In this document: piece after piece, positions 8,116-16,982 of the stretch
Layout of the letters: every line of letters begins with the position of its first letter
Position numbering within the stretch: position 1 is the stretch's first letter
Origin: Flavipsychrobacter stenotrophus
Lineage (GTDB): Bacteria > Bacteroidota > Bacteroidia > Chitinophagales > Chitinophagaceae
Assembly: GCA_947379685.1 (NCBI GenBank)
Contig: CANCOG010000002.1
Span: forward strand, 1-35,258
DNA length: 35,258 nt
Direction: 5' to 3'
Program-made: the position numbers and the translations under genes
The notes under the pieces: generated by a model
What the model was told of the DNA's origin: nothing
Seen by the model: only the letters and a program-made list of their open reading frames with translations
Databases searched by the model: none

Positions 8116-8973
8116 CTATTTTTTTGCAAAATCCCTCCCCATTATGGTCCAGTCTTTTTTTGAATCACCGTCAGCGATGTGCTGGTCCATGACACGGGCA
8201 ACAATCTCCAAATGTTCAAGCGTTACCCCTTTCTCCTTTGCTTCAGTCAGCATTAAAGCAACATCCTTTCTGGCCATTTGCAGTTCCCAGGCAACCACCT
8301 CAAAGTTTCCCGCAGTTATTTTCCCAATACGGGACGGCAAGACTGCTCCGGGATTCCATCCTCCGGTAAACAAATCACTTATGAGCCCCGGTTCTACGCC
8401 CAGACTGGTGCCTAAATTTAGTGCCTCAAATAGTGCGGCATTCATGCCAATAATATAGTGGTTTCGCACGAGCTTTACAGCGGCAGCCTTTCCTGTAACA
8501 GGGCCATAGTTTACTACCTTACCTGTCATCTTTTGCAACTCCGGCTGCCATTTATCTATGACATCCTGATCGCCTGACAACAGCATAGATCCTTCACAGG
8601 CCAGTGCATTTTCAGGGCTCATGAAAACAGGGGCATGCAAATAACAAAAGCCTCTTCCCTTCCAGATTCCGGTCCTGTCAATCGCACCTTGAGTAGAAGT
8701 GGTCGTGTGGTCAATTATCGTTGCGCCTGGTTCTAAAGCACTTTGAATACACTCCAGTAGTTCATCGACCGACGCGTCATCTTTCAGCACGATATGTATT
8801 CTATCTGCCCCAATTACCGCACTTTGGGCATCGCGAAAAGCACGGGCTCCATAAGGCTCAAGCGCCTGAGCCTTTTCATAAGTCCGGTTCCATACGGCAA
8901 GGGCGTTACCACATTGCAGTAACGCCCTTGCCATATTACTTCCTAAATACCCCGTTCCTAAAAATGCTATCAT
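8116..8973 (-). CDS. NAD(P)-dependent beta-hydroxyacid dehydrogenase
   Basis: A 285-residue oxidoreductase of the 3-hydroxyisobutyrate dehydrogenase / GLYR1 superfamily. The Rossmann motif GTGYLGSNMA sits at residues 6-15, followed by WNRT at 28-31; the Arg after the second strand suggests NADP preference. The substrate loop reads DHTTTSTQGA in place of the usual D-STxxP. The catalytic Lys is in GKAAAVKLVRN, with the all-helical dimer domain after it. Family members oxidise small beta-hydroxy acids or reduce succinic semialdehyde or glyoxylate; the exact substrate cannot be read here. Length is typical and the ATG start directly precedes the Rossmann strand. It begins 19 nt after secA on the same strand, so it is probably read through from secA. 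It is separated from the GNAT gene by 132 nt. Confidence 0.87.
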   Translation of the reverse strand: MIAFLGTGYLGSNMARALLQCGNALAVWNRTYEKAQALEPYGARAFRDAQSAVIGADRIHIVLKDDASVDELLECIQSALEPGATIIDHTTTSTQGAIDRTGIWKGRGFCYLHAPVFMSPENALACEGSMLLSGDQDVIDKWQPELQKMTGKVVNYGPVTGKAAAVKLVRNHYIIGMNAALFEALNLGTSLGVEPGLISDLFTGGWNPGAVLPSRIGKITAGNFEVVAWELQMARKDVALMLTEAKEKGVTLEHLEIVARVMDQHIADGDSKKDWTIMGRDFAKK

Positions 8974-8992
8974 AAACAGCAGCTATGGGTAA

Positions 8993-11900
8993 TTATTTAC
9001 CGTGACAGTTCTTAAATTTCTTCCCGCTGCCACAAGGACAAGCGTCATTGCGCCCAATCTTTGGTGCCGCCTGAACAGGTGCCCTCTTTACAGGTGCGGG
9101 TTCGTTATGTGTTTCAGTATAATAATCTTCATCCACATACTCGTCATCTACTTTATTTACCTGCATCTGACTCATATCGGTATGGTGGATTGGCGCTGCA
9201 ACAGCCTGTGGCGGTGCATCCTGAATTGGAATACCAGCCCTCAGCATAAAGGAAATGATGTTGCCGTTGGTTTCGAGCATCATCTCTTTAAAGAGCTTGA
9301 ACGCTTCGAACTTATAGATCAACAACGGATCTTTCTGCTCGTAAGAGGCCATCCTAACCGACTGGCGCAGATCGTCCATTGCGCGAAGATGATTCTTCCA
9401 GGCATCATCAATTAATGCCAGGGTCATGTTCTTTTCAAGTGCCTGTGTTACAGGGTGAGCTTCAAAAATCACAGCGTCCTTAAGTGGCACATATAGTTGA
9501 AGTCCTCTTATTCCATCAGTGAAAGGAATGGCAATGTTATCTATTTTGTCGCCATTCTCGTTGTAGATCTGAGTGAGCGTTGGCATCATAGATTCACGCA
9601 GTGCATTCATCTTCCTGGTGTAATAATCCTTCACCTGGTGATACAACTGGTCGCCAATTGCAACCGGGTCAGCCTTCGCCATATCGCTATCGCTGATCTG
9701 AGGCTCTATGGCCAGGTGCTGCATCACTTCAAGGTTAAACGCTTCTTTATCCTTTGTTGTAGCATAACGTTCTGCATAGCCGCTGCACACTGCATACATC
9801 GCATTGTCCAGGTCTATTGCAAGGCGCTCGCCAAACAGGGCATGTCTGCGGCGTTTGTAAATAACGTCACGCTGCGCGTTCATTACGTCATCGTACTCCA
9901 GCAAATTCTTACGTGTGCCAAAGTTATTTTCCTCCACTTTACGTTGTGCACGTTCAATGGAATTGGAGATCATTTTGTGCTGTAAAACTTCACCGTCCTT
10001 ATGTCCCATTTTGTCCATAAGCGCGGCAATGCGCTCCGAGCCAAATAAACGCATCAGGTCATCTTCAAGCGACACGAAGAACTGCGAAGTTCCCGGATCT
10101 CCCTGACGACCGGCACGGCCACGCAACTGCCTGTCAACACGGCGGCTTTCATGACGCTCGGTACCAACAATTGCCAAACCTCCCGATTCCTTAACACCCG
10201 CTCCCAGCTTGATATCCGTACCACGGCCAGCCATATTGGTAGCGATAGTAATTGCCCCTGCATAACCTGCTTCAGCTACTATTTGTGCTTCACGAGAGTG
10301 TTGTTTCGCATTCAGTACATTGTGTGGTATTTTCTTCTGCTGAAGCATACGGCTCAGCAATTCAGAAACTTCAACTGAGGTAGTACCTACCAGCACGGGG
10401 CGGCCAGCTGCTCTCAGCTTTTCAACCTCGTCAATAACTGCCTTGTACTTTTCACGTTTTGTTTTATAAACCAGATCTTGCTGATCTTTACGAATTACGT
10501 TTACGTTGGTTGGGATTGTTACCACATCCAACTTATAAATCTGCCAGAACTCACCGGCTTCCGTTTCCGCAGTACCAGTCATACCACAAAGCTTGTGATA
10601 CATCCTAAAATAGTTCTGCAGGGTAACTGTAGCAAAGGTCTGAGTTGCAGCTTCCACCTGAACGTTTTCCTTAGCCTCGATCGCCTGGTGTAAACCATCG
10701 CTGTATCGGCGGCCATCTAAAATACGTCCGGTCTGCTCGTCAACTATCTTAACCTTGCCTTCCATTACCACATACTCAATATCCTTATCGAACAGCGTAT
10801 AGGCTTTCAATAATTGTTGTACCGAGTGGATCCTATCCGCCTTCACTGCATAATCCTGCAGGAGGGCATCTTTACGTTGCGCTTTTTCTTCAGCGGATAA
10901 GCCCTGCTGCTCAATTACAGCCAGCTCGCTGCCTATATCTGGCAACACGAAAAAGCTTGCGTCTTCGCCAGCACCTGTTATCAGGCTAATACCCTTCTCG
11001 GTAAGGTCAACACTGTTATTTTTTTCATCAATGGCAAAGAACAATTCGGCATCTACCTTAGGCATATTCCTTTGCTGTTCGCCAATGTAATAGTTCTCAG
11101 TTTTTTGGAGAATCTGCTTGTTACCATCCTCACTCAGGTACTTAATGATTGCACTGTTCTTTGGCAATCCGCGATATGCACGATATAAGTGCAAGCCACC
11201 GGCTTCTTTATCGGTCTTCCCATCAGCTATCAATTTTTTCGCCTCTGTAAGGCTAGCATTGATAACTCTTCTCTGGGCCTCCATCAATTTTTCGATACGA
11301 GGCTTCAGGATATGGAACTGCTGCTCGTCACCTTTTGGAATTGGTCCGGATATGATCAGTGGTGTACGTGCATCGTCAATCAATACACTATCCACTTCAT
11401 CCACCATTGCAAAATGGTGTTTACGCTGCACCATTTCTTCCGGATGGTGAACCATGTTATCCCTAAGGTAGTCAAAACCAAATTCGTTATTGGTACCATA
11501 GGTGATATCGGCAAGATAAGCCTGGCGGCGCTCATTTGAATTTGGCTCATGCTTATCGATACAATCGGTAGTCAATCCCAGCCACTCAAACAAAGGTCCG
11601 TTCCACTCCTGGTCACGACGGGCGAGGTAGTCGTTCACGGTAACGATGTGAACTCCTTCTCCTGCAAGTGCATTCAAATAGGCCGGGAGGGTAGAAACAA
11701 GTGTCTTACCTTCACCCGTTGCCATTTCCGATATCTTACCGTCGTGCAACACCATACCGCCTATCAGCTGTACGTCATAGTGCAACATGTTCCAGGTAAC
11801 AGTGGTACCAGCAGCCTGCCAGGTATTTTTGTAAATTACTTTATCGCCATCAATAATAATGTGTGGCTTATTTACAGCCAGCTCGCGATCGAGGTCAGTA

Positions 11901-12292
11901 GCAGTCGATACTACGTCTGTGCTCTCCTTAAAACGCCTTGCTGTTTCCTTTACAACTGCAAAAGCCTCAGGAAGTATTTCCTTTAAGGCTTCTTCAATAT
12001 GCTCATCACGGGTTTTTACCAGTTTATCTACATCATTATATATTGTTTCCCTGTCCTGAATTTCCTCGAACTGATCTGCCTCGGCTTTTTTGTCAGCAAT
12101 CTGCTGGTCAATGCCTGTAAGATGCTCCTGGATGCGGGAACGAAACTCGTGCGTTTTATTACGCAGTTCATCATTGGACAGTGTTTTATAGCCGTTGTAA
12201 AAACGGTTAATTTCTGTAACCAGCGGTTGTATAGCTTTTACGTCTTTATCGGACTTGCTGCCACCAAATAATTTGGAAAGAAAACCAATCAT
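8993..12292 (-). CDS. secA: Protein translocase ATPase SecA
   Basis: A 1,099-residue SecA, the motor that drives preproteins through SecYEG. Visible parts are Walker A ATGEGKTL at 191-198, the DEVD box at 298-301 with the following IDDARTPLIISG, TAETEAGEFWQIYKLDVVTIPT of the second nucleotide domain, GRGTDIKLG and GRAGRQGDPG of motif VI, then the wing and scaffold regions. It ends in the zinc-binding SEC-C tail CPCGSGKKFKNCH, with Cys1085, Cys1087, Cys1096 and His1097. It is about 200 residues longer than the E. coli enzyme, through inserts in the N-terminal and first nucleotide-binding domains that are usual in Bacteroidota. The ATG gives the normal start MIGFLSKLFG. A Bacteroidota promoter candidate lies about 140-170 nt upstream. 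The beta-hydroxyacid dehydrogenase gene follows closely. Confidence 0.98.
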   Translation of the reverse strand: MIGFLSKLFGGSKSDKDVKAIQPLVTEINRFYNGYKTLSNDELRNKTHEFRSRIQEHLTGIDQQIADKKAEADQFEEIQDRETIYNDVDKLVKTRDEHIEEALKEILPEAFAVVKETARRFKESTDVVSTATDLDRELAVNKPHIIIDGDKVIYKNTWQAAGTTVTWNMLHYDVQLIGGMVLHDGKISEMATGEGKTLVSTLPAYLNALAGEGVHIVTVNDYLARRDQEWNGPLFEWLGLTTDCIDKHEPNSNERRQAYLADITYGTNNEFGFDYLRDNMVHHPEEMVQRKHHFAMVDEVDSVLIDDARTPLIISGPIPKGDEQQFHILKPRIEKLMEAQRRVINASLTEAKKLIADGKTDKEAGGLHLYRAYRGLPKNSAIIKYLSEDGNKQILQKTENYYIGEQQRNMPKVDAELFFAIDEKNNSVDLTEKGISLITGAGEDASFFVLPDIGSELAVIEQQGLSAEEKAQRKDALLQDYAVKADRIHSVQQLLKAYTLFDKDIEYVVMEGKVKIVDEQTGRILDGRRYSDGLHQAIEAKENVQVEAATQTFATVTLQNYFRMYHKLCGMTGTAETEAGEFWQIYKLDVVTIPTNVNVIRKDQQDLVYKTKREKYKAVIDEVEKLRAAGRPVLVGTTSVEVSELLSRMLQQKKIPHNVLNAKQHSREAQIVAEAGYAGAITIATNMAGRGTDIKLGAGVKESGGLAIVGTERHESRRVDRQLRGRAGRQGDPGTSQFFVSLEDDLMRLFGSERIAALMDKMGHKDGEVLQHKMISNSIERAQRKVEENNFGTRKNLLEYDDVMNAQRDVIYKRRRHALFGERLAIDLDNAMYAVCSGYAERYATTKDKEAFNLEVMQHLAIEPQISDSDMAKADPVAIGDQLYHQVKDYYTRKMNALRESMMPTLTQIYNENGDKIDNIAIPFTDGIRGLQLYVPLKDAVIFEAHPVTQALEKNMTLALIDDAWKNHLRAMDDLRQSVRMASYEQKDPLLIYKFEAFKLFKEMMLETNGNIISFMLRAGIPIQDAPPQAVAAPIHHTDMSQMQVNKVDDEYVDEDYYTETHNEPAPVKRAPVQAAPKIGRNDACPCGSGKKFKNCHGK

Positions 12293-12430
12293 TATGAAAT
12301 GTTGTTAAAGTGCTATGGTATATAATTATGTAAACAAAAGTAAAAGCAGTTGCGCAAGTATCGCTTGCCATTCCTCCAAATCAAATACCGTGCTAAGGAC
12401 AATCCCTGACACGTTGACACAAAAGGGTTT

Positions 12431-12461
12431 CAAAAGTACGCCAATTACAGCATATCAACAA
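12431..12461 (-). promoter_or_regulatory. Candidate secA promoter (Bacteroidota type)
   Basis: On the minus strand TACTTTTG (12438-12431) matches the -7 element TAnnTTTG. The doubled TTGTTG at 12461-12456 lies 17-20 nt upstream, in the expected place for the -33 TTG. Transcription would start near 12424, giving a leader of about 130 nt before secA. A second TACTTTTG at 12342-12335 has no partner at the right spacing. Confidence 0.45.
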
Positions 12462-12575
12462 GTTTGATAGGTATTAAAACCGCCGTTGACCGCCAACATT
12501 TCACACAATAGGTTATTGATCTCCGATGCCAATCTTTTTGAACGATGACAGCCACAGCTAAAATTTAGGCACTTC

Positions 12576-12597
12576 TACTTGTAGTTAACTACAAGTA
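12576..12597. promoter_or_regulatory. Perfect 22-bp palindrome, operator-like
   Basis: TACTTGTAGTT is followed directly by its exact reverse complement, with no spacer. A spacer-free 11+11 dyad is more like a DNA site for a dimeric regulator (for example of MarR or HxlR type) than an RNA hairpin. It lies about 285 bp upstream of secA, about 115 bp upstream of the secA promoter candidate, and about 370 bp upstream of the rightward gene's promoter candidate. No regulator gene is adjacent. Confidence 0.6.
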
Positions 12598-12962
12598 TAT
12601 TAAAGTACCTCCTGCTGAAACCCTGGCCAATGTATGGGCACGATCAAGTAGCCCAATTTAGACTTTGTGTAAATCTCCGACAAAATGCCCCTTTTATTAA
12701 TTGTAACCATTCAGTTTACCAATTCGGCTACCCAAATTGGCTTTATCTAATAAACAATCACTATATTCGCTTAAATTATCAATAATTGAATTTTTTTTCG
12801 TCAAACCAGTTTCCAGCCTGCAAAACACCAAAAAATGAAATGTTTTTTTGAATGGCGCTATGCCCCTCAAAAATCGACGAAACACAATACTGTAGCGGGT
12901 TACAGGATGCTGATCTGTTTAGATTTTGAGTGCTGATAAAAAAAATTTGGCTTAATAATTTG

Positions 12963-12990
12963 TTGGTCAACGAAAAATTTATGTATTTTG
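12963..12990 (+). promoter_or_regulatory. Candidate promoter for the three-repeat secreted protein
   Basis: TTG at 12963-12965 and TATTTTG at 12984-12990 are separated by 18 nt. The -7 box is one base shorter than the TAnnTTTG consensus. The start of transcription would fall near 12997, about 20 nt before the ATG. Confidence 0.35.
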
Positions 12991-13017
12991 GGTGCAGTTT
13001 TGAAAATAATAGCAAAC

Positions 13018-13554
13018 ATGAAAAGAACCATCATTCTAATTACTACAGTATTAGTGTCTATTTTGTTAACCAGCAAAACCTATGCGCAGGAAGATCTCGT
13101 GCGTGTTTTCCGTTGGTTTGTACCCCAGGATAACCAGTTTGTTACAGTTGCTGACGGTGAGTATCAGGATGGCCAGTTGATTAACTGGGGCTGGACAGAT
13201 AAGACGCTTTTATTCTTCGCCTATCGTTCACCTGGTCCAGGTCGTGTTGCTGTTTATGGTTGGTCAAATCCTGTTTCCAGGGCGCACATTACAATTTGCG
13301 AAGATGAATTCACTGATGACCAGATGCTGAAATGGGGTTATACACAAAAACACCTTCAGTTCTATGCATTAACTCGTCGTGGCCCGAACACAGTTTGTGT
13401 TTATCGCTGGTTGCAAACTAAACGCGGTGCTTGGTTAACCGTTCCTGAAGAAGGTGATACTGACTTTATGATCAAGAAAGGCTTCCACATGAAAAAATAC
13501 CAGTATTATGGTGTTTATCGTAACGTAGATGCTCCTATCTACGATCAGCTTTAA
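13018..13554 (+). CDS. Secreted protein made of three about 48-residue repeats
   Basis: A 178-residue protein with a clear signal peptide (about residues 1-24, MKRT... ending TYAQ). The mature part is almost entirely three copies of one unit: VRVFRWF...QFVTVADGE...GWTDKTLLFFAYR, VAVYGWS...HITICEDE...GYTQKHLQFYALT, and VCVYRWL...WLTVPEEG...GFHMKKYQYYGVYR. Each unit has a beta-strand with an aromatic xYRW core, a short T-rich strand, an acidic stretch, G-W/Y/F, and an aromatic closing strand. This resembles the repeats of DUF5648-type extracellular domains, and three copies would fit a beta-trefoil-like fold; both are inference. The ATG at 13018 directly precedes the signal peptide; an upstream start would spoil it. 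A terminator follows. Function unknown, possibly carbohydrate or surface binding. Confidence 0.72.
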   Translation: MKRTIILITTVLVSILLTSKTYAQEDLVRVFRWFVPQDNQFVTVADGEYQDGQLINWGWTDKTLLFFAYRSPGPGRVAVYGWSNPVSRAHITICEDEFTDDQMLKWGYTQKHLQFYALTRRGPNTVCVYRWLQTKRGAWLTVPEEGDTDFMIKKGFHMKKYQYYGVYRNVDAPIYDQL

Positions 13555-13579
13555 TAAAATAATTGAATATACTTTTCCA

Positions 13580-13610
13580 AAAACGGCCACATTTTGTGGT
13601 CGTTTTTTTT
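13580..13610 (+). terminator. Rho-independent terminator
   Basis: AAAACGGCCAC (13580-13590), loop ATTTT, then GTGGTCGTTTT, pairing along 11 positions with one G-U pair, and followed by a T run. It lies 25 nt after the stop of the three-repeat protein gene. Confidence 0.85.
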
Positions 13611-13649
13611 GCCTGGCCCCTTGCTGGCGAATCAGAAAACTGCATTTCC

Positions 13650-14159
13650 ATGAAGACCCAAATCATGCTATTAGTCGTCTTGCTCCTTTGCTGTGGCTGT
13701 TCGGATGCTGTGATTAGACAACAACATTCCTCTAAACCGGAAGACACGGTTAAAAAGCCTATTGACTCTTCGCCAACTGACGCAATGCAAAAAGAGGATA
13801 TAAAAGTAGATGCGCAACAAGCTGTTACGCTCCCGGGTACGCTCACCTTTGAAATGTTCTATGGCGCACCCGGCTTCGGAGAAGACACAACCGAAGATGC
13901 AAAGGAGCCTACTTACATCTTACACTTAATCCACCCTATTGCATTCAGAGACACAGCTTTAGAAGAAACAGAATACGAAGCTGTTTCAACCATCCATGTG
14001 CGTTTTGAGCACGGCAGCCCGATAAATGGTGAAAACATGCGCAAACTAATCGGAAAACAGGTTTCCATCAAGTGTTCGTTGTATGGTGCGCATACAGGCC
14101 ATCACCACGCAAGGTCAGTAACGGAAAAAATATGGAGTATCATTGAGCAAGATAATTAG
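13650..14159 (+). CDS. DUF4431-like lipoprotein
   Basis: A 169-residue lipoprotein. The N-terminus MKTQIMLLVVLLLCCGC is a hydrophobic signal ending in a cysteine-rich lipobox, so the mature protein should be acylated on Cys17 or a neighbouring Cys. A charged, probably unstructured linker (about 20-60) leads into a beta-rich domain, VTLPGTLTFEMFYGAPGFGED, with EPTYILHLIHPIAF and IGKQVSIKCSLYGAHTGHHHA. This resembles the DUF4431 domain, whose function is unknown; I recall the family rather than having matched it. The start at 13650 is chosen because it directly precedes the signal; the longer reading frame includes the terminator of the previous gene. It is followed by the E1 gene 99 nt later. 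Confidence 0.68.
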   Translation: MKTQIMLLVVLLLCCGCSDAVIRQQHSSKPEDTVKKPIDSSPTDAMQKEDIKVDAQQAVTLPGTLTFEMFYGAPGFGEDTTEDAKEPTYILHLIHPIAFRDTALEETEYEAVSTIHVRFEHGSPINGENMRKLIGKQVSIKCSLYGAHTGHHHARSVTEKIWSIIEQDN

Positions 14160-14258
14160 GCCATTTTTTAACATCGCAAATGCCAAGGCCTTCAATTACT
14201 TATTGCTTTTTAACCCGCCTTGTCATTTAAACCCTATTTTTGCCGCAAAATCTAATCT

Positions 14259-16238
14259 ATGGAATTCGATAAGAGCGGTTTTACCGATAACCAGCTTATC
14301 AATATATATACCGAGTTGCTGCGCCCCCGCATGATAGAAGAGAAAATGCTTGTATTGCTGCGCCAGGGTAAAATAAGCAAATGGTTCAGCGGAATTGGAC
14401 AAGAAGCAATAGCTGTAGGTGCAACGTTGGCGCTTGATGCTGACGAATATATTATGCCCATGCACCGGAACCTGGGTGTGTTCACTGCACGTCAAATGCC
14501 ATTCGATAAACTCTTTATCCAATGGCAGGGTCGTAAAGAAGGATTTAGTAAGGGCAGGGAAAGGTCGTTTCACTTTGGTGCAAACGAATACCATATTTGT
14601 GGTATGATCTCCCACCTTGGCCCGCAACTGGCCATTGCCGATGGCGTGGCCCTTGCACACAAACTTAAAAAAGAACAAAAAGTATCTCTTGCATTCAGTG
14701 GCGATGGCGGTACCAGCGAAGGCGATTTCCATGAAGCGCTTAACGTGGCGGCAGTATGGGGGTTACCTGTCATATTTATTGTTGAAAACAATGGATACGG
14801 CCTGAGTACACCATCGAGCGAACAATTCATCTGCAGGCAAATTGCCGACAAGGCAATTGGCTTTGGGATGAAGGGCATAACCATCGATGGCAACAATATA
14901 TTAGAAGTTTATCAGAAGATAACAGAAGCCCGCCAATATTGTATTACCGAACAGAAACCAATTCTGGTTGAGTGCATGACCTTCCGTATGCGCGGGCATG
15001 AAGAGGCAAGCGGCGTAAAATATGTACCGAAGGAGTTATTCGAAGAATGGGGCAAAAAAGACCCTGTAACTAACTTTGAAAACTACTTGAAAGACGAGGG
15101 CATTTTGGACGAAAGTCAAATTTCTCAGATACGGGAAACCATCCTCCACGAAATTGAACATGGCATTGCTGCCGGGTTTGCAACCACACCTATTAAACCA
15201 GATACAGCTGAAGAAGTGGCAGACGTTTATGCGCCAACCGTTTCAAGCATAAGCACAACTGCTTCCGGCGTCCAAACCGAAAAGAAATTCATTAATGCAA
15301 TTACCGATGGTTTGAGGCAAAGTATGGAGCAATGGCCCAACCTTGTACTCATGGGGCAGGATATTGCAGAATATGGAGGAGCATTTAAGGTAACCGAAGG
15401 TTTTGTCGGGCAGTTTGGTAAGGAGCGAGTACGCAACACTCCCCTTTGCGAAAGCGCTATTGTAGGTGCTGCGCTGGGATTATCTATCAAGGGCTACAAA
15501 TCCATGATGGAGATGCAGTTTGCTGATTTTGTGACAGTTGGGTTTAACCAGATCGTCAATAATCTGGCAAAGATCCATTATCGCTGGGGCCAGAACGCCG
15601 ATGTAGTGATTCGTATGCCCACCGGGGCAGGAGTTGGTGCCGGTCCGTTCCATTCACAAAGTAACGAAGCTTGGTTTACTCATGTACCCGGACTAAAAGT
15701 AGTCTACCCTTCCACACCGGCCGATGCCAAGGGTCTTATGATTGCCGCTATTGAAGACCCAAACCCGGTCATGTTTTTTGAACATAAGGCTATGTACAGA
15801 AGCATTAGCGGAAACGTGCCTGATGAAATGTATACGGTTGAAATCGGAAAAGCCAGACAAGTGGCCACCGGAACAGACATCAGTATTATTACCTACGGAA
15901 TGGGCGTGCATTGGGCTTCCGACTATGCTGGTAAACACCCCGAAACCTCTTTCGATATTCTTGACCTGCGCACATTACTACCGCTGGACTATGAGGCTAT
16001 TAAAGCAGCTGTGCAACGTACCGGCAAAGTCCTGCTGTTGCATGAAGACACATTAACAGGCGGCATAGGCGGCGAACTGAGTGCCTGGATCGCAGAACAT
16101 TGCTTTCAATGGTTGGACGCTCCTATTATCCGTTGCGCAAGCCTGGATACACCCATACCTTTCGCAATTGAACTGGAGCAAAATTTCCTTGCCTCATCTC
16201 GCCTCAACGAGTCAATTGAAAAGTTACTTAACTTTTAA
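14259..16238 (+). CDS. Fused alpha+beta E1 of a branched-chain 2-oxoacid (or pyruvate) dehydrogenase
   Basis: A 659-residue thiamine-diphosphate enzyme with the alpha and beta E1 subunits in one chain. The alpha part (about 1-320) has GIGQEAIAVGA, MHRNLGVFTAR, and the TPP motif starting GDGGTSEGDFHEAL and ending IVENN. The beta part (about 345-659) has MGQDIAEYGGAFKVTEG, TPLCESAIVGAALGLSIKG and the C-terminal transketolase domain. It decarboxylates a 2-oxoacid and passes the acyl group to the lipoyl E2. Bacteroidota often carry this fused form for 2-oxoisovalerate-type substrates; pyruvate cannot be excluded. No E2 or E3 gene is near. A -7-like TATTTTTG lies at 14235-14242, so the leader may be very short. 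Length is normal for the fused family. Confidence 0.92.
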   Translation: MEFDKSGFTDNQLINIYTELLRPRMIEEKMLVLLRQGKISKWFSGIGQEAIAVGATLALDADEYIMPMHRNLGVFTARQMPFDKLFIQWQGRKEGFSKGRERSFHFGANEYHICGMISHLGPQLAIADGVALAHKLKKEQKVSLAFSGDGGTSEGDFHEALNVAAVWGLPVIFIVENNGYGLSTPSSEQFICRQIADKAIGFGMKGITIDGNNILEVYQKITEARQYCITEQKPILVECMTFRMRGHEEASGVKYVPKELFEEWGKKDPVTNFENYLKDEGILDESQISQIRETILHEIEHGIAAGFATTPIKPDTAEEVADVYAPTVSSISTTASGVQTEKKFINAITDGLRQSMEQWPNLVLMGQDIAEYGGAFKVTEGFVGQFGKERVRNTPLCESAIVGAALGLSIKGYKSMMEMQFADFVTVGFNQIVNNLAKIHYRWGQNADVVIRMPTGAGVGAGPFHSQSNEAWFTHVPGLKVVYPSTPADAKGLMIAAIEDPNPVMFFEHKAMYRSISGNVPDEMYTVEIGKARQVATGTDISIITYGMGVHWASDYAGKHPETSFDILDLRTLLPLDYEAIKAAVQRTGKVLLLHEDTLTGGIGGELSAWIAEHCFQWLDAPIIRCASLDTPIPFAIELEQNFLASSRLNESIEKLLNF

Positions 16239-16245
16239 TCATACT

Positions 16246-16274
16246 GTAGCGGCCGCCAACCCGGCGGTCGCTAC
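16246..16274 (+). terminator. Strong GC-rich hairpin after the E1 gene
   Basis: GTAGCGGCCGCC pairs with GGCGGTCGCTAC across a 5-nt AACCC loop, a 12-bp stem with one G-U pair. It begins 7 nt after the E1 stop. There is no T run behind it, so it may protect the mRNA 3' end or act with a factor rather than as a classical intrinsic terminator. Confidence 0.6.
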
Positions 16275-16380
16275 AAAAGTAAATTCATGTTACCAGTAAC
16301 TTTTAGTATTTTTTTGAATTTTGTTCTCTAAATGCAGGATGAATTTTGAATTTTACAGTATCTTAGCGCAAATATCAGGT

Positions 16381-16842
16381 ATGAAAAAAGGCTTATTATA
16401 TATAGTTGCACTTATTTGCATTGGTGGGGTATTTTCTGGCTGTATCAAAAACGGTACTAACCGGACCATAAACCCATCTATGACACTCAGCCTGGGTAAT
16501 TACAACTTTAACGCTACAGACGTAGCTCCGTCAACGGCGACACCTCAATTAAAAGATACAGCTACTACTTTATTTATTACCGGATACGATGCCGTTACAG
16601 GCAACAAAGTTGTACTTGGCGTAAAGAAATTCAACCCTAAAGGTGGAACCTATTCAATTGCTGCCGGCGATGCAAGTGCCGTTTATTATCACAGTGGAAT
16701 CATAAGCCCTGCGTCAGGTGGTGTTATTGCAGTAAAGGATGTTTCATCCAATACCATAAGCGGCTACTTCTCTTTCGACACTTACGATGGCATTAAGGCT
16801 ACGGGTGGAACCTATGTAGTTGGAAAACCATGGAATTTCTAA
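16381..16842 (+). CDS. Small lipoprotein, paralogue of the next gene
   Basis: A 153-residue lipoprotein of unknown function. The signal MKKGLLYIVALICIGGVFSGC has a good lipobox (FSGC, Cys21). The mature part is beta-rich with GGTYSI, ASAVYYHSGIISP, SGGVIAVKDV, ISGYFSFD and GGTYVVGKPWNF. This string of short strands ending in an 'I-x-G-x-F-x-F...G-x-Y/F' block is shared with the lipoprotein 140 nt downstream. I do not recognise a named family; similar proteins are common in Bacteroidota. The ATG at 16381 directly precedes the signal peptide, and the longer frame upstream reads through untranslated sequence. Confidence 0.75.
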   Translation: MKKGLLYIVALICIGGVFSGCIKNGTNRTINPSMTLSLGNYNFNATDVAPSTATPQLKDTATTLFITGYDAVTGNKVVLGVKKFNPKGGTYSIAAGDASAVYYHSGIISPASGGVIAVKDVSSNTISGYFSFDTYDGIKATGGTYVVGKPWNF

Positions 16843-16982
16843 TAACGTTTTGTCGCACCTATATTACCAAAACAAATAATTGCTGCTACTGCCTGAAGGC
16901 GCATTGGCTGAAGTGCAGGGTTTTGTGAGAACTTTCCCATACTAAACCTGCGTTTTTACCGTTATTATCAGCAGTACTCAAT

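Larger units (their letters stand above)
12293..13017. other. 725-bp gene-free divergent intergenic region
   Basis: This region separates secA (minus) from a small secreted-protein gene (plus). It is AT-rich and I see no convincing gene; the short ORFs on the minus strand around 12697-13015 have no family features. It holds a candidate secA promoter near 12431-12461, a perfect 22-bp palindrome at 12576-12597, and a candidate promoter at 12963-12990 for the rightward gene. Confidence 0.7.

Noticed and set aside
12697-13015. Minus-strand ORFs of 62 and 78 residues upstream of the three-repeat protein
   Set aside because: Low-complexity AT-rich translation, no family features, and they cover the probable promoter of the rightward gene.
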